From contig JAFAGX010000688.1 of the NCBI GenBank assembly GCA_019237515.1, forward strand, positions 1-17,983: 17,983 nt of DNA, written 5' to 3'. The first letter of the stretch is position 1, and each line of letters begins with the position of its first letter. The stretch comes from Acidobacteriaceae bacterium. Its GTDB lineage: Bacteria; Acidobacteriota; Terriglobia; Terriglobales; SbA1. The notes below the pieces were generated by a model. The model saw only the letters and a list, made by a program, of their open reading frames with translations. It was not told where the DNA came from and searched no databases. Positions 7,701-15,096 of the stretch are shown piece by piece. The translations under genes and the position numbers were made by a program.

Positions 7701-8619
7701 CTTGATCGATGGCAAGGGCGATATCGTGAAGGTGTATCAGGGCGCAATCAAGTCGGCGCAGATCGAAGAAGATGTTGACCAGATCCCACAGAGCAATGCC
7801 GAGCGCCTAGCCAGGGCGTTGCCGTTCCCCGGACTTACCGAAACAACTGATTTTCGGCGAAATTATCTTTCTTTCGGTTCGGTTTACTTTCAGCGTGGAT
7901 ATTATGAGCAAGCGGGCACATCCTTCCAGCGGGCCCTCCGCGACGACCCGTCCAGCGCCGAAGCGGCGTACGGTCTGGGCAGTGTATATCTGCAGCAGAA
8001 CAAAACCTCGGAGGCGCGAGACTGGTTTGAACGCGCCATCAAACTTCAGGCAGCGTACCCTGACACGCTGCCCAATGCATGGAACAATCTTGGCCTGATC
8101 GCCACTCGCGAAGGGCACGCCAGCCAGGCCATTCTGTATTTTGAGAAGGCGCTGGAACTAAATCCGGATTACGTGATCGCCCTCGATAATCTGGGGAATG
8201 CCTATCGCCAACTCCGCGAATGGGAGGCCGCACGCAAAATTCTGGAACACGCGGTCGAAGTTGGTCCGCAAGATCCCGAGGCAAACTACAGTCTGGCGAT
8301 GGTCTACGCACAATTAGACAACACGGATCGCGCTTACGAATACTTGCAGCGCGCTCTGAAAGCCCGGCCCGATTATCCCGAGGCGCTCAACAACCTCGCC
8401 GTTCTTTATCTCCGCACCGAAAAGCGTGATGAGGCGGTCGAAACCTTCGAACAGTGTATGCGCGTAGCGTCAGCTTTTGATCAATGCTACTTGAACCTAG
8501 CCCGCGTCTACGCATTGGAGGGTAGGCCAGACAAGGAGCGTGCGGTGCTGCTCCAACTGCTCAAGCAACATCCGGATCACCCTCAGGCACAAAGCATGCT
8601 CTCTGAGATTGGACGATAG
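4771..8619 (+). CDS. Tat-exported FG-GAP/CRTAC1-UnbV protein with thioredoxin-like and TPR domains
   Basis: 1282 residues if translation starts at CTG 4771. The first ATG (4996) would lose 75 residues that include a Tat-like signal: Arg18-Ser-Arg20-Arg21-Asp-Phe-Leu followed by a hydrophobic stretch to about 37. Then come an all-alpha/mixed region (80-280) and FG-GAP/VCBS repeats (about 290-720) with Ca2+-binding loops such as DIDNDGFDD, DYDRDGWLD, DYDNDGLED and DFDHDGYAD. Next are an ASPIC/UnbV module (about 740-822, GSGFLSQHSKEMHFGLG), a TlpA/peroxiredoxin-like domain (about 867-995) in which the CxxC position reads S-L-A-C (Ser899, Cys902), and seven or so TPRs (about 1030-1275). It is likely periplasmic or surface-bound: a beta-propeller fused to a protein-interaction array. 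No enzymatic activity is assured because the redox pair is incomplete. It has its own promoter and is convergent with the next gene. Confidence 0.92.
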   Translation: MSRAGKKREQKNLPSIDRSRRDFLARCCQSAGTALIPGRLLNSRFLYLIDPGNVIGTRPEFQLYPHYRNPSSLDPMLLKAQAGHDAFITEKYADQIAAILAQWSAGLLQSPHNVAAIESSLAPDFSGVGLRAADSKLLRSGIIEVRRNKFSNDLLMRDAFLRELKTAMNAFSGLRTAELQITQIEPPDHQGNLKTRVRYEFVGSSEQFYRQHRVGYWHLEWKSTPSGEFKVAKWKVLDENQGRAVGPVFADITAESLGKDSSYSAQLRHGADYWRTVLDGACGIDIYGHNGVSVGDIDNDGFDDLYVCQPAGLPNRLYRNRGDGTFQDVTETAGVGILDNTACALFADIDNDGHQDLIIVRSDGPLLFINQGNGKFLQKPNAFKFANPPQGTFTGAALADYDRDGWLDIYFCLYIFYQGTDQYKYPVPYYAAENGPPNFMMRNNRDGTFRDVTAETGLNQNNTRYSFCCAWNDYNNDGWPDLYVVNDFGKKNLYRNNANGTFTDVAADVGVEDVGAGMSVSWFDYDNDGLEDLYVANMWTAAGERISTQNIFQQNAPDNVRALYRKHAMGNSLLRNGNGKCEEVTQSAHVGLGRWSWSSDAWDFDHDGYADLYVTNGMVSGPSRQDLNSFFWRQVVANSPNQPQPSQHYEQAWNAINELIRSDATWSGYERNVFYVNNRDGTFSDVSGAVGLDFLEDGRSFALADFDDDGRLEVFLKNRNAPQLRILKNVVGDLPPSIAVRLHGTKSNRDAIGAVITIDTEEGRQRRSLQAGSGFLSQHSKEMHFGLGEAKGPISATIRWPSGLVQEIKNLPANHRIFIEEGAEPSRMDAFATKQRTSAVSHAIPVIAQPELLPENAESWLLAPIAAPDFSLTDLAGRTQILSSFRGKPLLLTFSTVQSLACIEALKSLNRLRTQTLQVIAINVDDPANLQNFQLVAREQKFSFPVLRGSDDIAATYNIVYRYLFDRHRDLVLPTSFLIDGKGDIVKVYQGAIKSAQIEEDVDQIPQSNAERLARALPFPGLTETTDFRRNYLSFGSVYFQRGYYEQAGTSFQRALRDDPSSAEAAYGLGSVYLQQNKTSEARDWFERAIKLQAAYPDTLPNAWNNLGLIATREGHASQAILYFEKALELNPDYVIALDNLGNAYRQLREWEAARKILEHAVEVGPQDPEANYSLAMVYAQLDNTDRAYEYLQRALKARPDYPEALNNLAVLYLRTEKRDEAVETFEQCMRVASAFDQCYLNLARVYALEGRPDKERAVLLQLLKQHPDHPQAQSMLSEIGR

Positions 8620-8634
8620 CTTCGCGGCTTCATC

Positions 8635-8670
8635 CACGTTCACGTGTGCTTTTAAGAAAGCTGAAACGTG
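8635..8670. terminator. Possible bidirectional terminator between convergent genes
   Basis: Nested inverted repeats fill the 55-base gap: outer CACGTT (8635-8640) with AACGTG (8665-8670), inner GCTTT (8648-8652) with AAAGC (8657-8661). They could terminate both converging transcripts, but there is no long T-tract. Confidence 0.35.
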
Positions 8671-8674
8671 TGCG

Positions 8675-10015
8675 TCAGCGGCTGGCAGGGAGAGGATAAT
8701 ATCCCGCCTTGGCGTACACGTTCACACAGGGGCGAAGATCAGAAGATTTGCATCCCGGGCGATCAACGCGAATTTCAATGTCTCGACGCGTGTCACTGGG
8801 AGTAGCGCGAGTAATGTACCCAATTGTGTATTGGTTGCGTGCATCCCCCATCAGGCGGGCATACACATCCTCAATTGCAGACCGCGAATACTCGGGCAGA
8901 ACCTCACCGCCGGTTGCGTTTGCATACTTGGGCAAAATGTCGCTATAACCCTGACCAGGAATATGAAGTTTCTCCAGGGTGCGATATCCGGGAACCGCCG
9001 AATTTCCAACGGCAACGGCGTACAGCAATACACCATTTGAGAGCAAAACCTGCATTACGGCGTTATACCCCGCCTCGCTGCGATACTCGCGGCCGTCGCT
9101 GATCACAAAAATAACTTTGCGGCGAGCCTTGTCCTGCTGCCCAAGATCCAATGCCGCCCGGAGAATTGCGTCATTCAACGCATGAGCCCGCTTGGAAGGA
9201 GTGATCACCGGGGTCGTAGGTTGACCTACTGGAACGCCATTCACAGTTGGACCCTGCGGTCCCAGGGGACCACCGGTGATTGGCACTCCATTGTTTTCAC
9301 CAGAGACGGTTCGCAATTCGTTGAGCTTCGCATCCAACTGTCGGCCTACTGCCTGAAAATCGGCAAGCCGGGTAACGTTCTCGTCATAGACATAAAGCGC
9401 AACCTGGTCGAACTGGCTGAACGCGCCCTCAAGGGCTGGAAAACTCGCTTTTACCTTTTGCAGCGTGGCATCCGGCAAGCCGAGATCCAGAACAACCGCC
9501 GTCGACAGCGCAAACGGGTCGCTGGTAAAAAAATTCATAGGTTGTTTTTTGCCATTTTCGAAAACCGAAAAATCCTTCGCCACTAAACCGCTTACCAGCC
9601 GCCCAGTGTCATCAGTCACGCGGACTGGTACGATCACCTGGTTAACGTTTCGTACGATCCTATAGAGTTCTTCCTGCGCTCCCGGTTTTGCTGCCGTGCT
9701 TCCGGCTGGAACGGTTGTGATTTTCATCGGAGGCGGAGGCCCGGGCAGCTGATCATTTGGTGCGTCAGGCGGATTTGCCGACGAAGGGGGTGCCTGATTC
9801 GGAGGGACGCCAGGCGTCGTTTGCTGGCGTGATTGGTCGTCTGGCGCAGGTTTTTGCGGTTCTGGCGCAGGGGGCGGTGGCTGAACCGCCGATGGTGCAT
9901 CCGGAATATTCTGATTGGATTGTTGCTGGGCCGGACCGGTTATCCCTGCAGCAAGGATCACCGCCAGAATCCCGGCAGAAAGCCATTTCCCAATTATCCC
10001 CGCAGCCAGACGCAC
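8675..10015 (-). CDS. Exported VWFA-related acidobacterial-domain protein with degenerate MIDAS
   Basis: 446 residues from GTG 10015; GGAAGG lies 11 nt upstream. Residues 1-28 are a Sec signal peptide. About 35-105 is a Pro/Gln/Ala-rich linker, which suggests a spacer through the envelope. The VWA-like domain runs from about 125 to the end. It matches its two neighbours at VTDDTGRLVSGLVAKDFSVFENG, the SDG turn (306-308) and the C-terminal RNQYTIGY and AGYYPLP. The MIDAS DxSxS is replaced by D177-L-G-L-P, and the 'GTALYDA' threonine region is AHALNDA, so normal metal-dependent ligand binding seems lost. There is a Gly/Pro-rich insertion near 240-270 and a Cys pair (422, 430) near the C-terminus that the paralogues lack. 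It is divergent from the next VWFA gene (99-base gap). Confidence 0.88.
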   Translation of the reverse strand: MRLAAGIIGKWLSAGILAVILAAGITGPAQQQSNQNIPDAPSAVQPPPPAPEPQKPAPDDQSRQQTTPGVPPNQAPPSSANPPDAPNDQLPGPPPPMKITTVPAGSTAAKPGAQEELYRIVRNVNQVIVPVRVTDDTGRLVSGLVAKDFSVFENGKKQPMNFFTSDPFALSTAVVLDLGLPDATLQKVKASFPALEGAFSQFDQVALYVYDENVTRLADFQAVGRQLDAKLNELRTVSGENNGVPITGGPLGPQGPTVNGVPVGQPTTPVITPSKRAHALNDAILRAALDLGQQDKARRKVIFVISDGREYRSEAGYNAVMQVLLSNGVLLYAVAVGNSAVPGYRTLEKLHIPGQGYSDILPKYANATGGEVLPEYSRSAIEDVYARLMGDARNQYTIGYITRATPSDTRRDIEIRVDRPGCKSSDLRPCVNVYAKAGYYPLPASR

Positions 10016-10114
10016 GGTACTGTTGACCTTCCGCTTCTTGGGATGCTGAAACGAGCTATTTGTTGCATCTAATGTTTAAAGGATAGACTAACAACGGCCC
10101 AAAGAGAAACATTC

Positions 10115-11146
10115 ATGTCAAAACCTCCTTTGCTTCGGGTTAGCAACCTTTTGGCGCTGGGGATCGCGATGAGTGCCTTCGCGTGGGCACAGGCTTCTCC
10201 GCAAGCGTCCGATCAGAATCAGGATCAGGATCAATCGGCCGCGACCCTCAAGGTGAATGTCAACGTCGTGCAACTCTTCTTTAATGTGAAGGATAAGAAG
10301 GGAGCCCTCATCCCTGACCTGAAGAAAGACGATTTTCATATTCTTGAAGACGGGAAGCCGCAGACCATAAAGTATTTTGCAGCCGAATCCAACCTGCCTC
10401 TGACTCTTGGCATTTTGATCGACTCCAGTGGCAGTCAGGCGCGCGTGCTCGACATGGAGAAGGAAGTCGGGGGCGATTTCCTCAGCCAGATTCTGCGCGA
10501 CAAAGACTTGGCGTTCGTGATCAGCTTCGATGTGGATGTCGACCTTCTGCAGGATTTCACCAACTCTGTTCGTTTACTTAAAACCGCCCTCAACACCGCC
10601 AAAATCAACACCGCCGGTGGCGGTGGAACGGGAATTCCCGGCTTGGGCGGCGGCACAATTCCAACTCAAGGCACGCCGCGCGGAACACTCCTTTACGATG
10701 CGGTTTACCTGGCTTCACACGATGAACTGGCGCAGCAGGTTGGACGAAAAGCCATGATCCTTTTGACCGATGGCGAGGACCAAGGCAGCCGGCTGAAGAT
10801 TCGAGACGCGATCGAGGCCGCTCAGAAAGCCGACAGCATCGTTTATGTTTTGCTATGCGCCGATCGCGGCTTCTATGGTTTCGGCGGATATTCCGGCGAT
10901 CGCGAGATGAGAAAGTTGACGGAAGAAACTGGCGGGCGGGTTATCGAAGTTGGTAACAAATTTGAAAAGCTGAAACAGGGCTTCGATCAGATCGCCAACG
11001 AACTGCGCAGCCAGTACAACATTGGGTATACCCCGACCAACTCCAAGCTCGATGGCACCTATCGCAAAGTCCAGATCCAGACGGATAACAAAGATTACAA
11101 AATCCAGTCTCGCGCCGGGTATTATGCCGTGCCCAAGAAAGACTAG
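10115..11146 (+). CDS. Exported VWFA-related acidobacterial-domain protein, intact MIDAS
   Basis: 343 residues. The signal peptide covers about 1-26 (ends AWAQA), then comes a short Gln/Asp-rich stretch. The VWA-like domain begins near 45 (LKVNVNVVQLFFNVKDKKG). MIDAS residues are present: Asp103, Ser105, Ser107 (LIDSSGS), Thr191 in GTLLYDA, and Asp in LLTDGED near 219. A Gly-rich loop (about 168-190, GGGGTGIPGLGGG) is inserted just before the GTLLYDA segment and is absent from the third copy. The C-terminus has the family signature RSQYNIGYTP...DGTYRKVQIQ...SRAGYYAVP. The family is abundant in Acidobacteriota and is presumed to bind proteins or matrix through a metal ion; the function is not established. 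It starts at ATG with only a weak GAGA ribosome site. Confidence 0.9.
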   Translation: MSKPPLLRVSNLLALGIAMSAFAWAQASPQASDQNQDQDQSAATLKVNVNVVQLFFNVKDKKGALIPDLKKDDFHILEDGKPQTIKYFAAESNLPLTLGILIDSSGSQARVLDMEKEVGGDFLSQILRDKDLAFVISFDVDVDLLQDFTNSVRLLKTALNTAKINTAGGGGTGIPGLGGGTIPTQGTPRGTLLYDAVYLASHDELAQQVGRKAMILLTDGEDQGSRLKIRDAIEAAQKADSIVYVLLCADRGFYGFGGYSGDREMRKLTEETGGRVIEVGNKFEKLKQGFDQIANELRSQYNIGYTPTNSKLDGTYRKVQIQTDNKDYKIQSRAGYYAVPKKD

Positions 11147-11208
11147 CGGGCGTTGCTAGCCAGCTGACGGGTGTGTCGCACCAGGCCGGTGTTGCTTGGT
11201 GGGTGCAT

Positions 11209-11622
11209 TCAATTTTTCTGGCGGTCTTTAAGCCGGATCACAAACTTCAATCCCGACCACACTTCGTTCACCGCGCAGACTTTGACGTCCACCAATCCTG
11301 CGGCCAAACCGATTTTGCGGACTTCATCCTCCGTGAGATCACTAACAACTCCGGATGACTTCTTCGGCCAGCACACCCAAAGCATTCCCGCAGGCATGAG
11401 CCGCTTGGCAAATTGAGCAAAACTTTTCTCAAGGTCAGCAGCACTCTTCACGAAAATCATTGCGAAATCCAGCGAGCCCTCGTCGTCCTTCGCAGCCTCG
11501 CATCTGCCCAGCGCGTCTTTTAGTTCGCTTTTAACATCCGGAGGCAAACCGATGAATGCGACGCGAAATGCATCTTTGATTCCTAGTTTCTTCGGGAGCG
11601 GGGTGCCGGAGTATCCAGCCAT
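11209..11622 (-). CDS. DUF3052 family protein
   Basis: 137 residues beginning MAGYSGTPLPKKLGIKDAFRVAF, the characteristic opening of DUF3052 proteins, and containing LDFAMIFVKSAADLEKSF and MPAGMLWVCWPKKSSG (79-94). It looks soluble and cytoplasmic, with a Rossmann-like alternation of strands and helices. The function of the family is unknown to me. No ribosome site is evident before ATG 11622; the preceding 70 bases are occupied by a repeat that reaches into the upstream VWFA stop codon. It follows the third VWFA gene on the same strand (70-base gap), so co-transcription is possible. It converges with the second VWFA gene. Confidence 0.82.
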   Translation of the reverse strand: MAGYSGTPLPKKLGIKDAFRVAFIGLPPDVKSELKDALGRCEAAKDDEGSLDFAMIFVKSAADLEKSFAQFAKRLMPAGMLWVCWPKKSSGVVSDLTEDEVRKIGLAAGLVDVKVCAVNEVWSGLKFVIRLKDRQKN

Positions 11623-11641
11623 AACGAGGAGTCGGTAGTCT

Positions 11642-11696
11642 GTAGTCAGTGCCCAGGGGAATCAACATCAACCGCTGGCTACTGACCACTGACTAC
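11642..11696. repeat. Imperfect palindromic repeat spanning a stop codon
   Basis: GTAGTCAGTG (11642-11651) and CACTGACTAC (11687-11696) are perfect 10-bp inverted arms about 35 bases apart. Further CAGTAG/CAGTGG-type words sit between and beside them (ACTGACCACTGAC at 11681-11693). The right arm contains the TAG stop of the VWFA gene. The repetitive 'CAGT(A/G)GTCAGT' texture suggests a dispersed intergenic repeat or a transcript-end hairpin. Confidence 0.65.
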
Positions 11697-12835
11697 TGAG
11701 AAGGCGCATAGTAGCCGCGACGGCTGCGCACGTGCAAGCCTTTTTCCTGAGCAAGAATTTCGATCGTGCGATAGCGCCCGTCGGGGCGGAATTCGGCGGG
11801 TTTGTAGGAAATCGCGTACTGGCTGCGCAGTTCTTCCTGAATGGCGGCGAACGCATTCGCCACTTCTGTAAGTTGGAAAGGAATGTAGGCGCGTCCACCC
11901 GTCGCGTCGGCAATTCGCTGCAGAACCTTGTCACCGTGGCTGCCGCTGCCGGAAAGGTTCGTGCTGATGGTATAAACGATCACTTCAGCGCGCTGCGCCA
12001 TTTCGATCGCTTCCTCTCGCGTCACGTGACTCTGATTGTCATCGCCGTCGCTGAGCAGAATGACTGCCTTGCGCACCGGACCGGTATGAGGAACTTTCAA
12101 CAGCTTGTCACGACAAGCAAAATAGAGTGCATCGTACAGCGCGGTGCCGCCGCCGGGCCGCAACATGCGCACTCCGGTTGACAGCGCTTCGGTGTCATCG
12201 GTGAAATCCTGGGTCACTTCGGGAGTGACATCGAATCCCACGACGAACGCACGATCATATTTCCTGCGAACCGTCTGGTTAAGGAATTCGATGGCGGATT
12301 CCTGCTCGAACTTGAAACGGTCGCGCACCGAGTTGCTGGCGTCAATCAGCAAGCCGACATCGAGCGGCAGATCGGTTTCGGCCCGGAAGCTGCTGATCTC
12401 GCTGGCGGGCTTGGCGTCGTCGATAATCTTGAAATCATTCTTTTTCAGATCTTTTACGTAGTGGCCGTGCTTGTCCGTGACCGTGAAGACCACGTTAACT
12501 TCGTTGACGGTGCGGCGGATGGTTGAGATCGATTCATCATCCGGAGCGGCCGTGCGAGTGTCGGCAGTGTTTGTCGGGCTAGCTTCGGCGGGCTGAGAGC
12601 TTGCAGGAGCGGCTTCGGACTGTGCGTTAGCGGGTGCTTCAGGGTTGCTTTGCGGCTTCTCGGGTGGGTTCTCGGTGGGCGTCGCCGGTTGCTGCGCCGC
12701 TGCAGGAGGGGACGTCTTCTCTTTTGCCGCTGATGGGGCCGCGGGTAGGGTATCCGGCTGCCCGTTCTGGCCCTGCATCGCGGCCAGAAAAACCAACAAA
12801 GCCGAAATAATCAGGAAGATGCTGCGAAATCTCAT
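11693..12835 (-). CDS. Exported VWFA-related acidobacterial-domain protein, intact MIDAS
   Basis: 380 residues from ATG 12835. The longer frame begins at a TTG (12862), but GAGGGGA lies 5 nt before the ATG and the following MRFRSIFLIISALLVFLAA is a clean signal peptide. Residues 25-100 are a Pro/Ala/Glu-rich low-complexity linker. The VWA-like domain starts near 108 with Asp165, Ser167, Ser169 (LIDASNS), Thr231 (GGGTALYDA) and Asp264 (LLSDGDD), so the metal site is complete. The C-terminus has RSQYAISYKP...DGRYRTIEI...SRRGYYAPS. Closest in layout to the second copy, with a longer linker and no Gly-rich insert. It probably acts outside the cytoplasmic membrane. It is downstream of the GT-C-like membrane gene on the same strand (57-base gap). 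Confidence 0.9.
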   Translation of the reverse strand: MRFRSIFLIISALLVFLAAMQGQNGQPDTLPAAPSAAKEKTSPPAAAQQPATPTENPPEKPQSNPEAPANAQSEAAPASSQPAEASPTNTADTRTAAPDDESISTIRRTVNEVNVVFTVTDKHGHYVKDLKKNDFKIIDDAKPASEISSFRAETDLPLDVGLLIDASNSVRDRFKFEQESAIEFLNQTVRRKYDRAFVVGFDVTPEVTQDFTDDTEALSTGVRMLRPGGGTALYDALYFACRDKLLKVPHTGPVRKAVILLSDGDDNQSHVTREEAIEMAQRAEVIVYTISTNLSGSGSHGDKVLQRIADATGGRAYIPFQLTEVANAFAAIQEELRSQYAISYKPAEFRPDGRYRTIEILAQEKGLHVRSRRGYYAPSQ

Positions 12836-12892
12836 GCGGTTCCCCTCATTATAGCCGCACAAACGGGCTGTCGCAGCGTGAGTAACTGGTCA

Positions 12893-14494
12893 CTAAACGG
12901 TTGAGGTGGCAGAGAGCCTCGGCTCGGTTTCAGTGGTTAGAACCCTCCGTAGCTGCCACAAAGCCAGAGCCAATGCCAAGAGACCGGCAATCCAGAATGT
13001 CATGACCAGATCGACGACCCAGCCCGGTGCCTCGCCCACTCGCCGCAGCAGAAAAGGAAGAAAATTCCACGTGGTGATGTGAACGTAGTCCCACGGGTCC
13101 TGGGTCATGGGTACATTGTTCAGACCCCACTGTTGCATCTTCCCTAGCGCAAACGCAGCAATGTTCTTGAAACGCAGGACGACCACGAACGTCGGATGTC
13201 CTAGGGTTTCCATCTGGTAAATCTCAAGAGGTAGCCAGAAGGCAAGCGAAGCAACCTGAATTGCAGCACTCGCCGCGATGACCGCAATGCCCGCTCCCCA
13301 TATTGCTTTTCCGAAGTGCTGTCGGTATCGCAGCAACAACGGCACAGCGATGAATGCGGCCAACTCGGCAGCGGTCGAAACATATCGATCGCCCCATGCG
13401 AAATCGCCGCTCCAGACGGTGTACCGCGCGTAGAAACAGATGTACGCCAGAAGGAGAAAAAACGCGGTGAACACGTAAGCCTTGATGGACGGGGGGAAAA
13501 ACTTCCACGCCAAGATGGCAGCCAGAATCGTGAGGATTAGCAGCGGATCAAAAAGGAAGATGGATTTTTCCGGCGTGATCAGCGGCCCCAGAAATCCCGC
13601 GTGAAATGGTGTTTCCCATGGATAATTCGGCGGCAGCGATGGATTCATCTGCCGATATTCCTTAGCGACCACCGAAACGTAGGTGTTGAAGAACGATCCG
13701 AAGCGGTAGTACTGGTAAGCGCGATCGATCAGCAAAAAGATCAGATAGATTGGAAGCGCGTTTTTGACGTAAATCAGGATCCTGCGCCAAAGTTCTTGAC
13801 CTCTTATCTTCTGGTCCCACCACAGCAACAGCACAACGAACACTCCACCGGCGATCAGGTCAAGGCCGGTGGTTAAGCGTGTGAGCAAGTTCAACCCGAA
13901 CGCCCCCGACCCGATCAACAGCGCGCCTTTGTTGTTGGCCTTCACCCATTCACATTGAAAGCACAATCCGGTCAGCGTCAGCAGCATGATGTAGTTGTTC
14001 TCCATCATGTTCTGCGTGTAATGCAGGTGCGTGGTGCAGAACAGCAGCGCGACCACTCCAGCCACAGAGTGGGCGATCGAGAATTCCAGCAGTTGCAGCA
14101 ATCGCAGACAAACCAAGGCAGTCAGCACATTGATCAGAATCTCTGTCGTATACGTGACGAAAATATTTCGCACACTGGGATCGTTGCCGTTGTAATTCCG
14201 GAAGACGGGGATCCGCTCAAGCCATGTGCCCATAACATCCGCCGGCAACATGAGCAGCGACTGCCCGATACCGTACCATCCGTACAGCCGTGCGCCGCGC
14301 CCATGCACGCCAAATTCCGGGTATTCGTCGGGAAAAACCGGCGGCTCCGACGTCCAGAACGAATGTGTCGCCTGCAGGCGATGCATCGTGTCGCTCGTGC
14401 CCAGTTCTCCCGATTGCACGACGATTGCGAGCAACGCAGCGACTAGGCAAAGCAGTGTTCTTGGACTCTGAAACCAGCGAAGGCCCGGGGGCAT
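12893..14494 (-). CDS. Polytopic membrane protein, GT-C-like glycosyltransferase
   Basis: 533 residues with about 10-12 hydrophobic segments (roughly 13-28, 113-132, 138-155, 165-180, 193-225, 243-260, 312-330, 340-358, 370-392, 398-420, 500-520). The first periplasmic loop carries Asp35 and Arg39 in LGTSDTMHRLQ, then a long loop with FPDEYPEFGVHGRGARLYGWYGIGQSLLMLP. This is the layout of lipid-linked-sugar (GT-C) mannosyl/arabinosyl transferases with the catalytic Asp in loop 1. The sugar and acceptor are unknown and the family call rests on topology, not on a signature I can prove. Start ATG 14494 has no clear ribosome site. It is the first gene of a minus-strand run that continues into a VWFA gene and DUF3052. 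Confidence 0.7.
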   Translation of the reverse strand: MPPGLRWFQSPRTLLCLVAALLAIVVQSGELGTSDTMHRLQATHSFWTSEPPVFPDEYPEFGVHGRGARLYGWYGIGQSLLMLPADVMGTWLERIPVFRNYNGNDPSVRNIFVTYTTEILINVLTALVCLRLLQLLEFSIAHSVAGVVALLFCTTHLHYTQNMMENNYIMLLTLTGLCFQCEWVKANNKGALLIGSGAFGLNLLTRLTTGLDLIAGGVFVVLLLWWDQKIRGQELWRRILIYVKNALPIYLIFLLIDRAYQYYRFGSFFNTYVSVVAKEYRQMNPSLPPNYPWETPFHAGFLGPLITPEKSIFLFDPLLILTILAAILAWKFFPPSIKAYVFTAFFLLLAYICFYARYTVWSGDFAWGDRYVSTAAELAAFIAVPLLLRYRQHFGKAIWGAGIAVIAASAAIQVASLAFWLPLEIYQMETLGHPTFVVVLRFKNIAAFALGKMQQWGLNNVPMTQDPWDYVHITTWNFLPFLLRRVGEAPGWVVDLVMTFWIAGLLALALALWQLRRVLTTETEPRLSATSTV

Positions 14495-14707
14495 TTTGGC
14501 TTATGGTAATGCATTCAGGCGTGGGAGCGACAATCCAGCCGACCGAAGTAGTGCCTTGCGAAGGATCAGCCCTGGCTTTTCATCGTCAGACACATAAAAC
14601 GCATTTCGGGTTTCTACCGCGAGGTGAACCCGAGGATGCCCTAGGCGTTTTAACGTGTGTTCCTGGACGTCGTCGTTCAGGGGCCGTATCTCAGGCCTTT
14701 GTGCGGC
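14495..14707. other. Gap with no feature recognised
   Basis: Between the membrane protein start and a possible small Cys-rich ORF. Frames here are broken and unlike any family I know. It may hold the promoter of the minus-strand membrane gene. If the small ORF at 14708-14914 is not real, the gene-free stretch runs to 15096. Confidence 0.5.
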
Positions 14708-14914
14708 TCATGGGCTTCCATCCCAAGGCACTGGATTGCCGCTCTGATCAACCAGTTGCCCGCCATCTGTAGCCTGATATTCACACTCCTTGCACAGCAG
14801 TATGGCACCCTCCCACGGCGGCGCGGTCAAGGTGTGCTGGCATTGCCAACCTGGGCCAGAGCGATAGACGAGGATTGACTGCTTGCTGCCAGAATCTGAT
14901 CGCGGAGATTTCAT
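14708..14914 (-). CDS. Small Cys-containing hypothetical protein
   Basis: 68 residues from ATG 14914. The sequence looks protein-like: SILVYRSGPGWQCQHT, then PPWEGAILLCKECEYQATDG and QLVDQSGNPVPWDG. Cys25, His27 and the pair Cys42/Cys45 could bind zinc. I do not recognise the family. The frame stays open upstream to 15097, but that leader (RARRRRARLAG) overlaps the promoter zone of the divergent plus-strand gene and looks non-coding. The ribosome site is weak (CTGGA just before ATG). The other Cys-rich mini-gene nearby (15285-15476) makes a real gene more plausible. Confidence 0.42.
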   Translation of the reverse strand: MKSPRSDSGSKQSILVYRSGPGWQCQHTLTAPPWEGAILLCKECEYQATDGGQLVDQSGNPVPWDGSP

Positions 14915-15049
14915 TCCAGCTTGGGTACACGTCCGTGGCCTGTGGAGACAAGCGCCAACATACGTCACTTCGAGCTTGCGCACTATTCTGGAACAGGTAC
15001 TATCGGCGTCATAATACGGTCGGAATAATATCGCCACTGGTATATACTT

Positions 15050-15063
15050 CCCGGCAAGCCGGG
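15050..15063. repeat. 14-bp GC-rich palindrome in the leader of the mini-protein gene
   Basis: CCCGGC, AA, GCCGGG. It lies just after a TATATA-like element (15041-15046) and 20 bases before the AAGGGG ribosome site at 15084-15089. It could be an operator or a leader hairpin. Confidence 0.5.
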
Positions 15064-15096
15064 CCCTCCTTCGTCGTGCGCGTAAGGGGTCGAACA

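Noticed and set aside
9182..9586. 134-codon plus-strand frame inside the first VWFA gene
   Set aside because: It is antisense to a clear VWA domain and has no recognisable motif or ribosome site.
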